A stretch of 37,191 nt of DNA, taken from positions 1-37,191 of the forward strand of contig JSZA02000063.1 of assembly GCA_000785145.2 (NCBI GenBank). The letters are read 5' to 3'. The notes under the pieces were generated by a model, which was not told where the DNA came from, did not search any database, and saw nothing but the letters and a program-made list of their open reading frames with translations. Shown here piece after piece: positions 17,689-25,675 of this stretch (within the stretch, counting starts at the first letter, position 1; the number at the start of each line of letters is the position of its first letter). Source of the DNA: Candidatus Thiomargarita nelsonii. Its GTDB lineage: Bacteria > Pseudomonadota > Gammaproteobacteria > Beggiatoales > Beggiatoaceae. Position numbers and translations under genes: made by a program.

Positions 17689-18878
17689 ATGAGATATAGA
17701 AATTTCGCCTTTGTAGTCATTGCCATGTTATTGGGGGTGTTGGCAGCTCCACCAACGCTGGCTGACATTCCAGTGTTGACGGGTGCCTCTGGTGTTGGTA
17801 ATCAAGACACCAATTTTACCTACTATAAACCAAATAATTCTAACCCACTTATACCCGTTGGTATTCCTGCACACCAGGCTTGGATAAAACCAACATCCGG
17901 GGCGTGGATTGGCCCACTTGGCGGAAACAAAGATGGACAAAGTGGTAGATATATATCTATACTTTCAAGCTGTTAAATACCGACGGCGTGTCCATTTCTG
18001 GAGAATGGTCGAGTGACAATGGGACACGGGGTCTTTTAAATGGTCAGCTCATTATTAACTCTCCAGGTGGAATTGCAAAGACTTATCAATCACTGCATCA
18101 GTTTTCTGCACCTTCAAACCTCTTTAAGGTAGGCGTAAACGAATTACGTTTTGAAGTGGACAATGGTTTTGGACCCACTGGCCTTTATGTGTCAGCACTT
18201 ATAACAGAAACTAACTGTAGCTATAGCATTACCCCAACCAATCAGTCTCACAGTTCAAATACTGAAACGGGATCGGCTCGCGTTCGCGCATCGGTCGACT
18301 GTCCGTGGACTGCCAGCAGCAACCTCAATTGGATCAATATCGTCTCTGGTGGTAGCGGAAACGGTGATGGCACTGTCACTTATGCCATTATGGAAAATAC
18401 CGGAGCCACTCGTGAAGGTACGCTGACCATTGCAGGGCAAACTTTTACCATCACACAAGCAGACAAGCAATCTCCCCATCCAACTTGCAGCACCACCGAC
18501 GATGAATTAGTCTTCACCAAATTGAAAGAATTCTACGCCGTTGGAGAGATTGTAGAAGTGGACTTAGTTGCCTGTGCCACGAGCCGTTTTTTGAGCGCTG
18601 ACTTGTGGGTAGCCATTGAAATGCCTAGCGAGGACTTACTTTTTATGACCACCAACCCCTTTGAGCCATTCAGCCTGACACCACAAGTTTTTAGAAAGTC
18701 CGTCAAAAACACAATAGAGAGCTATCATATGTTAACATTTGAACTCCCGCCAGATTTGGGTGGAAAATACACTTTTTATGCCGTCTATGTCAAAGAAGGT
18801 AAAAACCCAATAACAGACAGTTTTTTGGTGCTGCTGTCCTATATTGGAATAGCTGAGACGACTTTAAGCAATCGCTAG
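17689..18878 (+). pseudogene. Secreted BACON-domain protein, split by a dinucleotide frameshift
   Basis: GGAGG lies 6 bp before the ATG, followed by a signal peptide (YRNFAFVVIAMLLGVLAAPP, cleavage near LADIP). The mature part begins with a beta-rich domain (WIKPTSGAWIGPLGG... VGVNELRFEVDNGFGPTGLY), like the carbohydrate-binding-like domains of exported proteins. A BACON domain follows: the ARVRASVDCPWTASSNLNWI segment and then GATREGTLTIAGQTFTITQ. A C-terminal beta domain ends LPPDLGGKYTFYAVYVKEG. The first frame stops at 17974-17976. Removing one AT from the (AT)4 run near 17950-17957 restores GRYIYTFKLLNTDG and the whole 396-residue frame. The role is probably cell-surface or extracellular binding; the ligand is unknown. 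Confidence 0.8.
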
Positions 18879-18906
18879 TTGCGGCTACTCATTTCAAATC
18901 AAAAAC

Positions 18907-18942
18907 TTGAGGCACTGAGCTTAAAAAACTCGGTGTCTCAAG
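18907..18942 (+). terminator. Hairpin after the BACON-domain gene
   Basis: TTGAGGCACTGAG pairs with CTCGGTGTCTCAA (two G-T wobbles) across a loop containing AAAAAA. It lies 29 bp after the stop codon. A partial copy recurs at 19568-19601 after a duplicated piece of the gene's 3' end. The T-tract is weak, so the function is inferred from position. Confidence 0.55.
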
Positions 18943-19002
18943 CCCCCAAATCCGTTATAATCCGAAAAATGTTCATCGAGGATTTTTTATTTGCTTATTA
19001 AG

Positions 19003-19179
19003 TTAATTAATGTTTCCTACATTTGAGACTAAGCTTTTATCTAAACGCCTCGCATACTCAAGTATTTCGCTTGCTAACTTCTGAGGGACACGAATTGTGC
19101 ATGTTCCCCCTTTAGTATGCCATGAAGATTTCCTACCTGCGCCTTTGCGTTCTCCCCCCCATTTTTTTTCTTTGCTCAT
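19003..19179 (-). CDS. Small basic GaGR-type protein, probable DNA-binding regulator
   Basis: A 58-aa protein with an AAGGGG Shine-Dalgarno upstream. The basic N-terminus WGGERKGAGRKSSW is followed by TCTIRVPQKLASEILEYARR and a short tail. The GG-x-R-x-GAGRK motif followed by IRVP and an amphipathic helix is known from many small plasmid, phage and cyanobacterial proteins. The IRVP-plus-helix part resembles a ribbon-helix-helix DNA-binding unit. No toxin is adjacent, so I would not call it an antitoxin. It is short but convincing because both the motif and the ribosome-binding site are present. Confidence 0.7.
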   Translation of the reverse strand: MSKEKKWGGERKGAGRKSSWHTKGGTCTIRVPQKLASEILEYARRLDKSLVSNVGNIN

Positions 19180-19506
19180 AACTAAACCCCTTATAATTTT
19201 TTGCAGTAAATAGGTGCTATCAACGCATTATATTATTATACACTTTTTTGTTAAAAAATCAAGATTAATATATCTAATAAACTGTTTTTTAAGGATAATA
19301 CGTTTTTGACACAAATTCATGTTGACTTTTCTTGGAATACGGGAAAAACCTAATCTCACCACACAATCAGCGGGAAACGCAGCCCCACTACTACTGTGAC
19401 ACTTTCCCTAAGTTGTTGGATTTTATCCACGGTTATCTGTACTTTGATCCCGTGAAGGGAAGTGTGCAATGATATAATACTTTCTGAATAGGTACTTATC
19501 TTACAA

Positions 19507-19601
19507 TTTGAACTCCCGCCGGAGTTGGGTGGAAAATACACTTTTTATGCCGTCTATGTCAAAGACACTTGAGACACTGAGCTTAAAAAACTCGGTGCCG
19601 G
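19507..19601 (+). repeat. Duplicated 3' fragment of the BACON-domain gene and its hairpin
   Basis: Bases 19507-19566 repeat 18738-18797 (the codons for FELPPDLGGKYTFYAVYVK) with about three changes. The next 35 bp repeat the terminator hairpin (ACTGAGCTTAAAAAACTCGG). The roughly 100 bp that separate these two pieces in the original are missing. The duplicate carries no start and is not expressed as a gene. Confidence 0.8.
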
Positions 19602-19661
19602 TTGCCGTTGTAGGATAGGATAATCGGTTGTCACGCCGCCTTTGCATCGATCCGAGAAAAT

Positions 19662-20171
19662 TTAACTAAATATTTCTGTGACAGGCAAACGAATATCCAT
19701 CACGTTATCGAACATCTCAACACTCATTCCGAAGGTTTCGGATTTTTTCGGTTGTGAATACACGGTTACAGATTTAGTTGCTGGATTAACTAACCAACAT
19801 GATTTAACACCTAATGCAAAATAAGCTTTTATTTTTCTGATTAAATAACTAATTGCTTGCCGGGGTGATAATATTTCAATGGCTAATTCAGGCATTTGAG
19901 ACACAGAAATTAAATCAACCTCTTCGTCTGGTACGGTTGGCAATTCTAAGTAAGCGCAAACATCAGGCTTAACTTCATTCTTAACACCGAGTCGATATTC
20001 ACTCAGATCATGTTGGCTAATATCCAAACTGAGTTCAGTTAGAACGGCAAGATTTTTATTTGTCTGTTTTAATGAACAGGCGATATTTGCTTGGGTCAAG
20101 CCGTGACATAAGGAGCCCATGTTATCCTCTCCGTCTATTCCGTTATTCTCAATTTCATTGCTGTCGCTCAT
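19662..20171 (-). CDS. Uma2-family (DUF820) putative nuclease
   Basis: A 169-aa Uma2/DUF820 protein of the PD-(D/E)XK superfamily. The core is visible: a VKPDVCAYLELP segment (PD), then MPELAIEILSPRQA (E of the ExK-like motif), a helix with SYLIRKIKAYFALGVKSCWL, and VNPATKSVTVYSQP. In Uma2 proteins the AIEILSP strand and the following helix form the active-site half. AGGAGG lies directly upstream of ATG (20171), a strong ribosome-binding site. The family is hugely amplified in cyanobacteria and some sulfur bacteria, and its biological role is unknown. The N-terminus (DSNEIENNGIDGEDNMGS) is unusual and acidic. The frame is intact. Confidence 0.85.
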   Translation of the reverse strand: MSDSNEIENNGIDGEDNMGSLCHGLTQANIACSLKQTNKNLAVLTELSLDISQHDLSEYRLGVKNEVKPDVCAYLELPTVPDEEVDLISVSQMPELAIEILSPRQAISYLIRKIKAYFALGVKSCWLVNPATKSVTVYSQPKKSETFGMSVEMFDNVMDIRLPVTEIFS

Positions 20172-20479
20172 ACGTCCTCCTATGTATACCTTTTTTTATC
20201 ATTATACTCCTACGGTTCAATGGTGCCAAGAAAAATTTACAATTTTGACACACATACATAATATACGATTATCCAGCTTTTCTAATGACATCTTCGGTTC
20301 CCATGATAATGATTTTTTCATTTGGATTTATGGTGGATAGGTCTCAAAGTGGGACTTTGCGTATTGATTATTTTTCTTTGTTTGTGATATATATATAAAC
20401 AAGGATAAAAAAAACATAATCAACGCGCCTATAATTATTTTTGGGTGGCCATTTTTTGACGACTGATTTAGGAGAAAGC

Positions 20480-21110
20480 ATGTTATCCTAAAATATCACT
20501 CCGCAAAAACTACGTCTCCTCGCAGGCTTACTTGCTAAGCCAATGCCATTAAGTTAAGAGATATTGTAGGGTGGGTAGAGCGATAGCGAAACCCACCTTT
20601 GTTATAAATTTCAAAGGTTTGGTGGGTTTCGAGCCGCTCTACCCACCCTACAAAAAAAGCTTAACTTAATGGCATTGACTTGCTAAGCCCGGTGAAGACA
20701 GTTTAGCGGCTATAGAAGAAATTGCCAAAGAAAACCATTGGTTATATGAATCCGTGCAACAATTGAAGGATATATCCTTAGAGCATTGGCAGGGAGAGCA
20801 TACTCAACTGTTTATCAACGGTCATCCAGAAACCACTTGTCCACCGTTTGAATCCGTTTATCGTCATTCAGTGATGAATGGTCCAGCTTGCAATGAAATT
20901 GAACAGATATATCAATCTATTGGCTTGGAGCCGGTTGATGATATGTTGCCGGATTATCTCGGTGTTATGCTAGAATGCGCTGCCTATTTATTAGAGCAGA
21001 AATTGCCCACTGAGCAGCCTCAAGAATCCGGAAAGTATTTTCAAACATTGTGGCAAGACCATTTAACTAAATGGGTTCCTAAGTTTGCCAATGATTTAAC
21101 TTCTGGTTAA
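20480..21110 (+). pseudogene. TorD/DmsD-like chaperone broken by a stop codon and a MITE
   Basis: TorD-family proteins chaperone molybdo- or iron-sulfur redox enzymes before Tat export. GGAG precedes ATG at 20480. The reading MLS-stop-NITPQKLRLLAGLLAK has a TAA at codon 4 (one change from CAA). A 137-bp MITE then interrupts it (20541-20677). Excising the MITE with one target repeat joins LLAGLLAK to PGEDSLAAIEEIAKENHWLY in frame. The rest is intact: the TCPPFESVYRHSVMNG segment, and the YLGVMLECAAYLLEQKL helix. Even without the MITE the early stop would need a downstream start. The gene ends 3 bp from the next frame, so the two formed an operon. Confidence 0.8.
20541..20677. mobile_element. 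MITE with 18-bp terminal repeats and 11-bp target duplication
   Basis: Ends CAATGCCATTAAGTTAAG and CTTAACTTAATGGCATTG are perfect complements. The 11-bp direct repeat ACTTGCTAAGC flanks it exactly (20530-20540 and 20678-20688). The 100-bp interior is itself an inverted repeat around GTAGGGTGGGTAGAGC...GCTCTACCCACCCTAC. It is inserted in the torD-like gene. Confidence 0.92.
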
Positions 21111-21555
21111 TCACAACTTACCAATAGAAATTCGCGCTTTTCGTCAGACTGACATTTGGCACATTTTTTTGTTGCTAACGCCTTGGACATTGGCGCGCGT
21201 TTTTTTGCCCGTGCGCGAGCCGGAAATAGACATTCCGCCCGCTTGGGCAGCAAAGGAGCGAGCCACCGCGCCCATGACTGTCATTGGTCCGGCGATACCC
21301 CTCACTATTTTAGGGGGAAAAGAACAGGCGCATTTGAATTATCATCCCAAATTGGGTCATTATCTTATCCAACCGCTCATTCAATCTATGGCGCAATTTA
21401 ATACGCCAGATGAGGCCTTTAAGGCTTGGAATGATGTGATTAAAATACGCGATAAGGCGATTGAGGAACAAAAAAAGCGTTGTGAATGGCAACATGAAGT
21501 TTCTAGGCGGGAATTTTTTGCTAAGTTGACGCGACGGGCTTCATTAAAACATTAA
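21103..21555 (+). pseudogene. HybE-like hydrogenase-assembly chaperone, N-terminus lacking a start
   Basis: The frame is open from 21100, overlapping the torD-like stop, and begins LLVNHNLPIEIRAFRQTDIW. No ATG, GTG or TTG is available before TTG at 21166. The core LLTPWTLARVFLPVREP, then VIGPAIPLTILGGKEQ, HLNYHPKLGHYLIQPLIQ and the C-terminal CEWQHEVSRREFF resemble the HybE/HupJ-like chaperone group linked to [NiFe]-hydrogenase or related redox enzymes. About 30-40 N-terminal residues expected in the family are missing. It is either a 5'-truncated gene or one using a rare start. With the torD-like gene it suggests a former redox-enzyme maturation operon; the enzyme itself is not in the window. 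Confidence 0.55.
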
Positions 21556-21571
21556 ATATTTATTTTTGTCC

Positions 21572-21594
21572 GGAGTCCAAGATTTATCTTGGAC
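21572..21594. repeat. AGTCCAAGATTTATCTTGGAC palindrome, single arm
   Basis: One arm of the palindromic repeat found doubled at 1544-1592 and 34867-34921. Here it lies 23 bp before the start of the DUF262 gene remnant. Confidence 0.75.
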
Positions 21595-21616
21595 ACCTTA
21601 ACGAGGAAATTAACTA

Positions 21617-23290
21617 ATGAGCATCAGACCAGACTATCTAACGTTTGATGACCTACTTCAAAAGAGACTATTCAGAATACCTAACTACCAGTGAGCCTAT
21701 AGTTGGGAAACTAAGCAGCGGAAAGACCTTTTTCTTGATCTGGAAAAACTCAAAAAAAGTGCTGACAATGAAAAACATCATTTCATGGCTACAATTGTCT
21801 GTTTAGAAATCGGCAAAGAGACATTAATTGTAGATGGTGTATTTCACATCGTTGATGGTCAACAACGCTTAACCACTTTGATAATATTATTAAAAGCCTT
21901 GCAGAAAGTCCTAGCCACCGGAGATGATAAAGAAAAAAAAGTGGCAAATGACATCCAAGCACTTATGATAAAAGAGGATAACCGTTTAGTTTTGTTGCAA
22001 ACTAACCACGATAATTCCCACATTTTTAGAAATTATCTGGAAACAGGCTTGATTCCTGAGACTAATCAGATTAAAACAACATCAACACAACGTCTTGTGG
22101 AAGCCTTTAAGGAGTGTGAAAACTTTGTTAATCAATGGACATACGGTAGCTTATCTCTTGTACAACTGATAAAAAATAGACTGGGTTTCATTTTCTATAT
22201 TCTTGAAGATGAAGGCGCAGCATATACCGTCTTTGAAGTTTTGAATAGTAGAGGCTTAGAAGTCGACTGGTTAGACAAGTGCAAAACTATGCTGATGGGC
22301 ATTGCTTTTAAAAAAGCTTCAAACAAAAATGTCCGTGATGAACAGATTGATGAACTTCACAAGCTTTGGGGAGAAATTTACCGTACTATTGGGGTCACAA
22401 AAATCCAAGGCCATGAAACGAAGTAACGGAACGTTCAATTTTGAGATTTGCGGCGACACTTGAAGATCAATTTGAACCCAATCGGATAATGAGTGCCGAA
22501 AAAGCGATAGAGTTTTTTCGCGAAGAGTGCCAATCTCATAAAAAAAATGTTAAAGTGACAAACTGTTTTCTGGAGATTACTGAAGTTCTAAAGCAATTAC
22601 ATGACAATCTGCGGCTAGAAGCCGTTACTGATATATCACCACGCACGATTGTTGGCAGTATCCATTATGTTGAAATCCTCTCTGACAACAAATGAACGCC
22701 AAGAAATTCTAAAGCAATGGGAAAACGTGACTTTTAGGATTTACGGCATGTTCCGTAAAGATTCTAGGACCAAGGAATACACTCGTCTGGCTTGGCGAAT
22801 TGCCAATAAAAAATTACCGGCAAAAACGATCATTGATGAAGTGTCCACGCTTGGAAATGAATATCCCATTGAGGAAGCGGCATCAGAATTACGCGGGACA
22901 AATTGTTACCATGGTTGGGAAAGTGATTTACGTTATTTTCTTTATCGTTATGAAGAGTATCTCTCTCGCAAACAAGGCAGTGCTCTTAGTGAAGAAATCT
23001 GGCAACAAATATGGAGAGTCTCTGCCAGCCAGACGATAGAACACATACTCCCGCAAAGTGCCAGAAGCCAACAAGAACATATTCATCGCTTGGGTAATTT
23101 GACACTCTTACCGCCTAAAGCGAATGCCAAAGCGGGAAAAAAAACGTTTCAACAGAAACGGGTGCTTTACAAAGAAAATCAACAACTCAAACTCATGGAT
23201 GAAATTATTGACAAAAGACGTTGGACTAAAGCTGAAATTGAAGAACGCGAAAACAGATTACTGGACTGGGCTATAGATGAATGGGCTTAA
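21617..23290 (+). pseudogene. GmrSD-like (DUF262/DUF1524) type IV restriction protein, degraded
   Basis: GmrSD proteins cleave modified phage DNA. The start MSIRPDYLTFDDLLQKRLFR is good. An in-frame TGA at 21692-21694 replaces the Arg codon in FRIPNYQ-AYSW (CGA to TGA). The DUF262 core follows: FHIVDGQQRLTTLIILL, with the DGQQR motif, and FEVLNSRGLEVDWLD. At about 22420 the frame shifts for 220 bp (LRFAATLEDQFEPNRIM), and at about 22645 it shifts back (ARLLAVSIMLKSSLTTNERQ). The C-terminal DUF1524 HNH-type nuclease motif IEHILPQSARSQQ and the RLGNLTLLPPKANAKAGKK segment are intact. Nonsense plus two compensating indels mean inactive full-length protein. The assembled length of about 557 aa matches single-chain GmrSD. 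Confidence 0.85.
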
Positions 23291-23313
23291 AAAATTAAAA
23301 ATAATGGCCACCC

Positions 23314-23346
23314 AAAAATCCTATTTCTTGAAGAAATAGGATTTTT
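23314..23346 (+). terminator. AAATCCTATTTCTT hairpin after the GmrSD-like gene
   Basis: AAAAATCCTATTTCTT pairs with its complement with almost no loop, ending in TTTTT, 24 bp after the stop codon. The copy at 11576 is nearly identical, including the upstream GCCACCC. Confidence 0.7.
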
Positions 23347-23494
23347 AAATATCATTTCGGCTCACTATATCTGTAGATAGCAATTTTATAGACAATTGTA
23401 GACATGTCAACAAATGAGGTATCAATATCACACAATTGTGTATAAGGGAGACCCATTATCCCTTCGTCTAATGAGAACTCAGGGTTACTTAGAA

Positions 23495-23537
23495 TTTGTT
23501 TGCTGGAGCAGGTTTGCAACCTGCTCCAGCAAACAAA
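23495..23537. repeat. 43-bp palindrome, CTGGAGCAGGTT core
   Basis: A perfect stem of 20 bp (TTTGTTTGCTGGAGCAGGTT and complement) with a 3-nt loop TGC. It lies between the GmrSD-like remnant and the toxin-antitoxin pair. The design matches other palindromes in the window (GAGCATGTTTGCAACATGCTC near 8388). Confidence 0.85.
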
Positions 23538-23570
23538 GTGCCAATCCGGTATAGCACCGTCGTAAACGTT

Positions 23571-23777
23571 CTAACTCCTTGCTACGCTACTACGCTCCAC
23601 AAGGGTCGGCGGGATGCGTTGGTTAGGTATTCTCTTAGGTTTTAATCTCACCAATTTATGGCTATATGCTAATTGATGCTTTTTTAAATCTTCACATATT
23701 GCATCAAGATCATAATTAAATTTTTTGGCATGTTCATTACGAAAGTAACGCACCTCTTCCACAATAGGATCAATCAT
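23571..23777 (-). CDS. Antitoxin-like partner of PIN toxin
   Basis: A 68-aa protein beginning MIDPIVEEVRYFRNEHAKKF, then NYDLDAICEDLKKHQ. This is a common short partner of PIN-domain toxins in cyanobacteria and proteobacteria (hypothetical antitoxin). It overlaps the PIN gene stop by 4 nt (ATGA), giving a toxin-first operon. Relatives usually end soon after the KVVxLPPKR-like segment. Here LVRLKPKRIPNQRIPPTL and a tail follow, read from repeat-like DNA, so the C-terminus may have been replaced. Neutralisation of the toxin is inferred from context, not from a DNA-binding motif. Confidence 0.65.
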   Translation of the reverse strand: MIDPIVEEVRYFRNEHAKKFNYDLDAICEDLKKHQLAYSHKLVRLKPKRIPNQRIPPTLVERSSVARS

Positions 23778-24250
23778 AGTTCATCTCCTAAAAATTCATC
23801 TGGTGAACAGATTTCAGGACATAAATAACCACTGTTTTCTATCACTTGCCTAATAGCCATTTTTGTAAATGGGTTATTAATGTGTTTAAAATTCCATGTT
23901 ACAATAACATCAATACCATTTACAGCAGCAATAGCAATATGTAAAGCATCCTCTGGGCATTTATCAGGAACCGCTTTATGTTTCACTAAAATATGAGCTA
24001 GTTTTTTACCGTCATCATCTATTTCCAAAACCTGAAATTGCTCCAATGCGTTAAGACGAAGTGCTGCTTGTGTTTTATCTCCTTGAGACGCTTCCTGAAT
24101 GACCAGATCAGAGATATAAACATCAAATTCATCCAGCATATTCCACATATCTTGTGTGGCAGCTTGGTGTCCCGCTGCGACTAAATTTTTTGATGGCCTT
24201 GCCACAAAATAGCCAATGACACTGGTTTCTATATATATTTTTTGCTTCAT
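23774..24250 (-). CDS. PIN-domain (VapC-like) toxin
   Basis: A 158-aa PIN-domain ribonuclease. I take the start MKQKIYIETSVIGYFVARP (24250) because the longer frame's 26 extra residues look unlike the family. Acidic positions are visible: IYIETSVIGY (Glu6 in place of the usual first Asp, as in many of these proteins), the FDVYISDLVIQEAS segment (Glu), CPEDALHIAIAAVNGID (Asp) and IVTWNFKHINNP. VapC-type toxins cut tRNA or rRNA to arrest growth. Whether this one is active is unknown. The stop overlaps the start of the downstream antitoxin-like gene. The region upstream (24251-24481) contains only a 27-codon open stretch and a REP-like palindrome. Confidence 0.85.
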   Translation of the reverse strand: MKQKIYIETSVIGYFVARPSKNLVAAGHQAATQDMWNMLDEFDVYISDLVIQEASQGDKTQAALRLNALEQFQVLEIDDDGKKLAHILVKHKAVPDKCPEDALHIAIAAVNGIDVIVTWNFKHINNPFTKMAIRQVIENSGYLCPEICSPDEFLGDEL

Positions 24251-24447
24251 AAGAGTATAACTACCATTTACAGTAATCCAAAACACTTCCATGTGCCGTT
24301 GTAATCCGTATGTCTTCATCCTCATCAAGATAAGCTAAACGCATTTTCAAAGAGTTGTAGTACACTGGTTGGCTTCACTTGTTCTAAGTAGGCGATTTTT
24401 CATTTTTTATCTAGTTCAGGATCAATTTGTTCATTTTTTAAATGCAT

Positions 24448-24474
24448 GTAGGGGCAATCCTTTATGGTTGCCCC
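24448..24474. repeat. GGGGCAATCCTTTATGGTTGCCCC palindrome
   Basis: A copy of the dispersed REP-like motif (arms GGGGCAA and TTGCCCC), found also near 2853, 10602 and 12910. It lies just past the stop codon of the gene at 24482 (minus strand), where it could act as its terminator. Confidence 0.7.
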
Positions 24475-24481
24475 AGGTGTA

Positions 24482-25582
24482 TCAAGAATTCATCCTCATA
24501 ACATAAGGAGGCAATAAAAGAAAACCATTTACTTTAAGTCCACAACGTGTAATACACAATTGCCCCTCATTTTGAGAGGATAACCTTGGATCAGCTAAGT
24601 AGCGATCCTTATCTTCTTCTGATACAATGTCTCCTACTTTTCCTTCTAAACACCATTCACCATTCGCAAGATTGTCGAAAAATATCCGTGTCATCCCTTC
24701 CATTTTATCAACATCCGTTGGTATTTGTTCGGCTCGTAACAAGGGCTCTAACAAATCACTCAAGGTTTTGATAGCCGTTTCTTGTGTATTCATGCATAAA
24801 GACTCAAATTCATCCAATGCACTTGAAAGCTTTTTTTCAAAACGAGATCGAAATAAATTGAGATGACTACTCAATTCTGTTGTTTTCTCGACGACTGGCG
24901 TCCTCTCTTTTGGCACCTCATTCCACCAAGGCAATCTATTATTGACTGGATCAATCGAAATCGCTTTTTTGGCTGGCAAGATGAAGGCAAATATAAAAAT
25001 ACGATAAAGTCTTTGCCGATTGAGTCTAATATACGCCCATTGAGAAAACGGAATAAACTGTACTCTTTCGTCAAACGCTTTATTCGTCAAACGATGTATC
25101 TGATCATACCAATATTCTGTCAGTTTTCCTTCTTGATAGGGATAATCAGACTCATTAAAGCGTATCGAATGAGAATCTAAATAACGTAACGCGGCTTGAC
25201 CAATGAATGTGATGAGAGTCAATGTATTATCGGGTAATTGCGACAACAGTGGGCTATAGGCGGACGCCGTTTGAAGTTTTTCGCCGCGCAAGAGAGTGCT
25301 GAGTAACTCACGAAAAGATTCAATCTCTTGCTCATTTTGTAATCCTAATCCCTTCTGAAATAATTGCCATTCTTGCGGCTCCACCGTAAACGCTAATTTT
25401 TCATAAGCAACACGGATTATGTTTGGCGTTTTTGTTCCATGCACAAGCAATCCAAGTAATAAATTCCAAAATGTATCCTGACAAATATCCAAACCTATTC
25501 GACCATCCCGCAAATGATATTTTTCAGGGATCAAGTCTTTATTGGCTTCGATAATATTGTTAATCGCTACTAAACCTGCCAT
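24482..25582 (-). CDS. Hypothetical protein, unknown family
   Basis: A 366-aa soluble protein, probably all-helical in large part; I recognise no domain. It starts MAGLVAINNIIEANKDLIPE and has a basic central segment (YIRLNRQRLYRIFIFAFILP) that looks like a single hydrophobic patch rather than a confident membrane helix. A helical region follows (SSHLNLFRSRFEKKLSSALD), and it ends GLKVNGFLLLPPYVMRMNS. It lies 94 bp downstream of groEL on the same strand but beyond a strong intrinsic terminator, so it is probably its own unit. The frame is intact over 1.1 kb and composition is like its neighbours, so it is very likely a real gene. Confidence 0.7.
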   Translation of the reverse strand: MAGLVAINNIIEANKDLIPEKYHLRDGRIGLDICQDTFWNLLLGLLVHGTKTPNIIRVAYEKLAFTVEPQEWQLFQKGLGLQNEQEIESFRELLSTLLRGEKLQTASAYSPLLSQLPDNTLTLITFIGQAALRYLDSHSIRFNESDYPYQEGKLTEYWYDQIHRLTNKAFDERVQFIPFSQWAYIRLNRQRLYRIFIFAFILPAKKAISIDPVNNRLPWWNEVPKERTPVVEKTTELSSHLNLFRSRFEKKLSSALDEFESLCMNTQETAIKTLSDLLEPLLRAEQIPTDVDKMEGMTRIFFDNLANGEWCLEGKVGDIVSEEDKDRYLADPRLSSQNEGQLCITRCGLKVNGFLLLPPYVMRMNS

Positions 25583-25611
25583 ATTCCTATCCTTCGATGT
25601 TCAAGTGGATA

Positions 25612-25650
25612 CAAAAAAAAATCCCCTGCCCACATTGAGGCAGAGGATTT
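25612..25650 (-). terminator. Intrinsic terminator of the groESL operon
   Basis: On the minus strand AAATCCTCTGCC pairs with GGCAGGGGATTT (one G-T wobble) and is followed by a T-tract of 8-9. It lies 26 bp after the groEL stop codon. Confidence 0.9.
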
Positions 25651-25675
25651 AAGCGAACTGGGGAGGGGGAACGGA

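Noticed and set aside
17499..17768. Minus-strand frame with a hydrophobic C-terminus (PPIPLILLVPLILIMLMGVG)
   Set aside because: It overlaps the well-supported start and signal peptide of the BACON-domain gene, has no clear start, and matches no family I know. It could be a remnant of a membrane protein but I cannot support it.
17689..18878. PEP-CTERM or other exosortase sorting signal on the BACON-domain protein
   Set aside because: The C-terminus (SYIGIAETTLSNR) lacks a Pro-Glu-Pro motif followed by a hydrophobic helix and basic tail.
24261..24344. 27-codon minus-strand frame upstream of the PIN toxin
   Set aside because: It has no ribosome-binding site and no recognisable similarity. A leader peptide or gene remnant is possible but unsupported.
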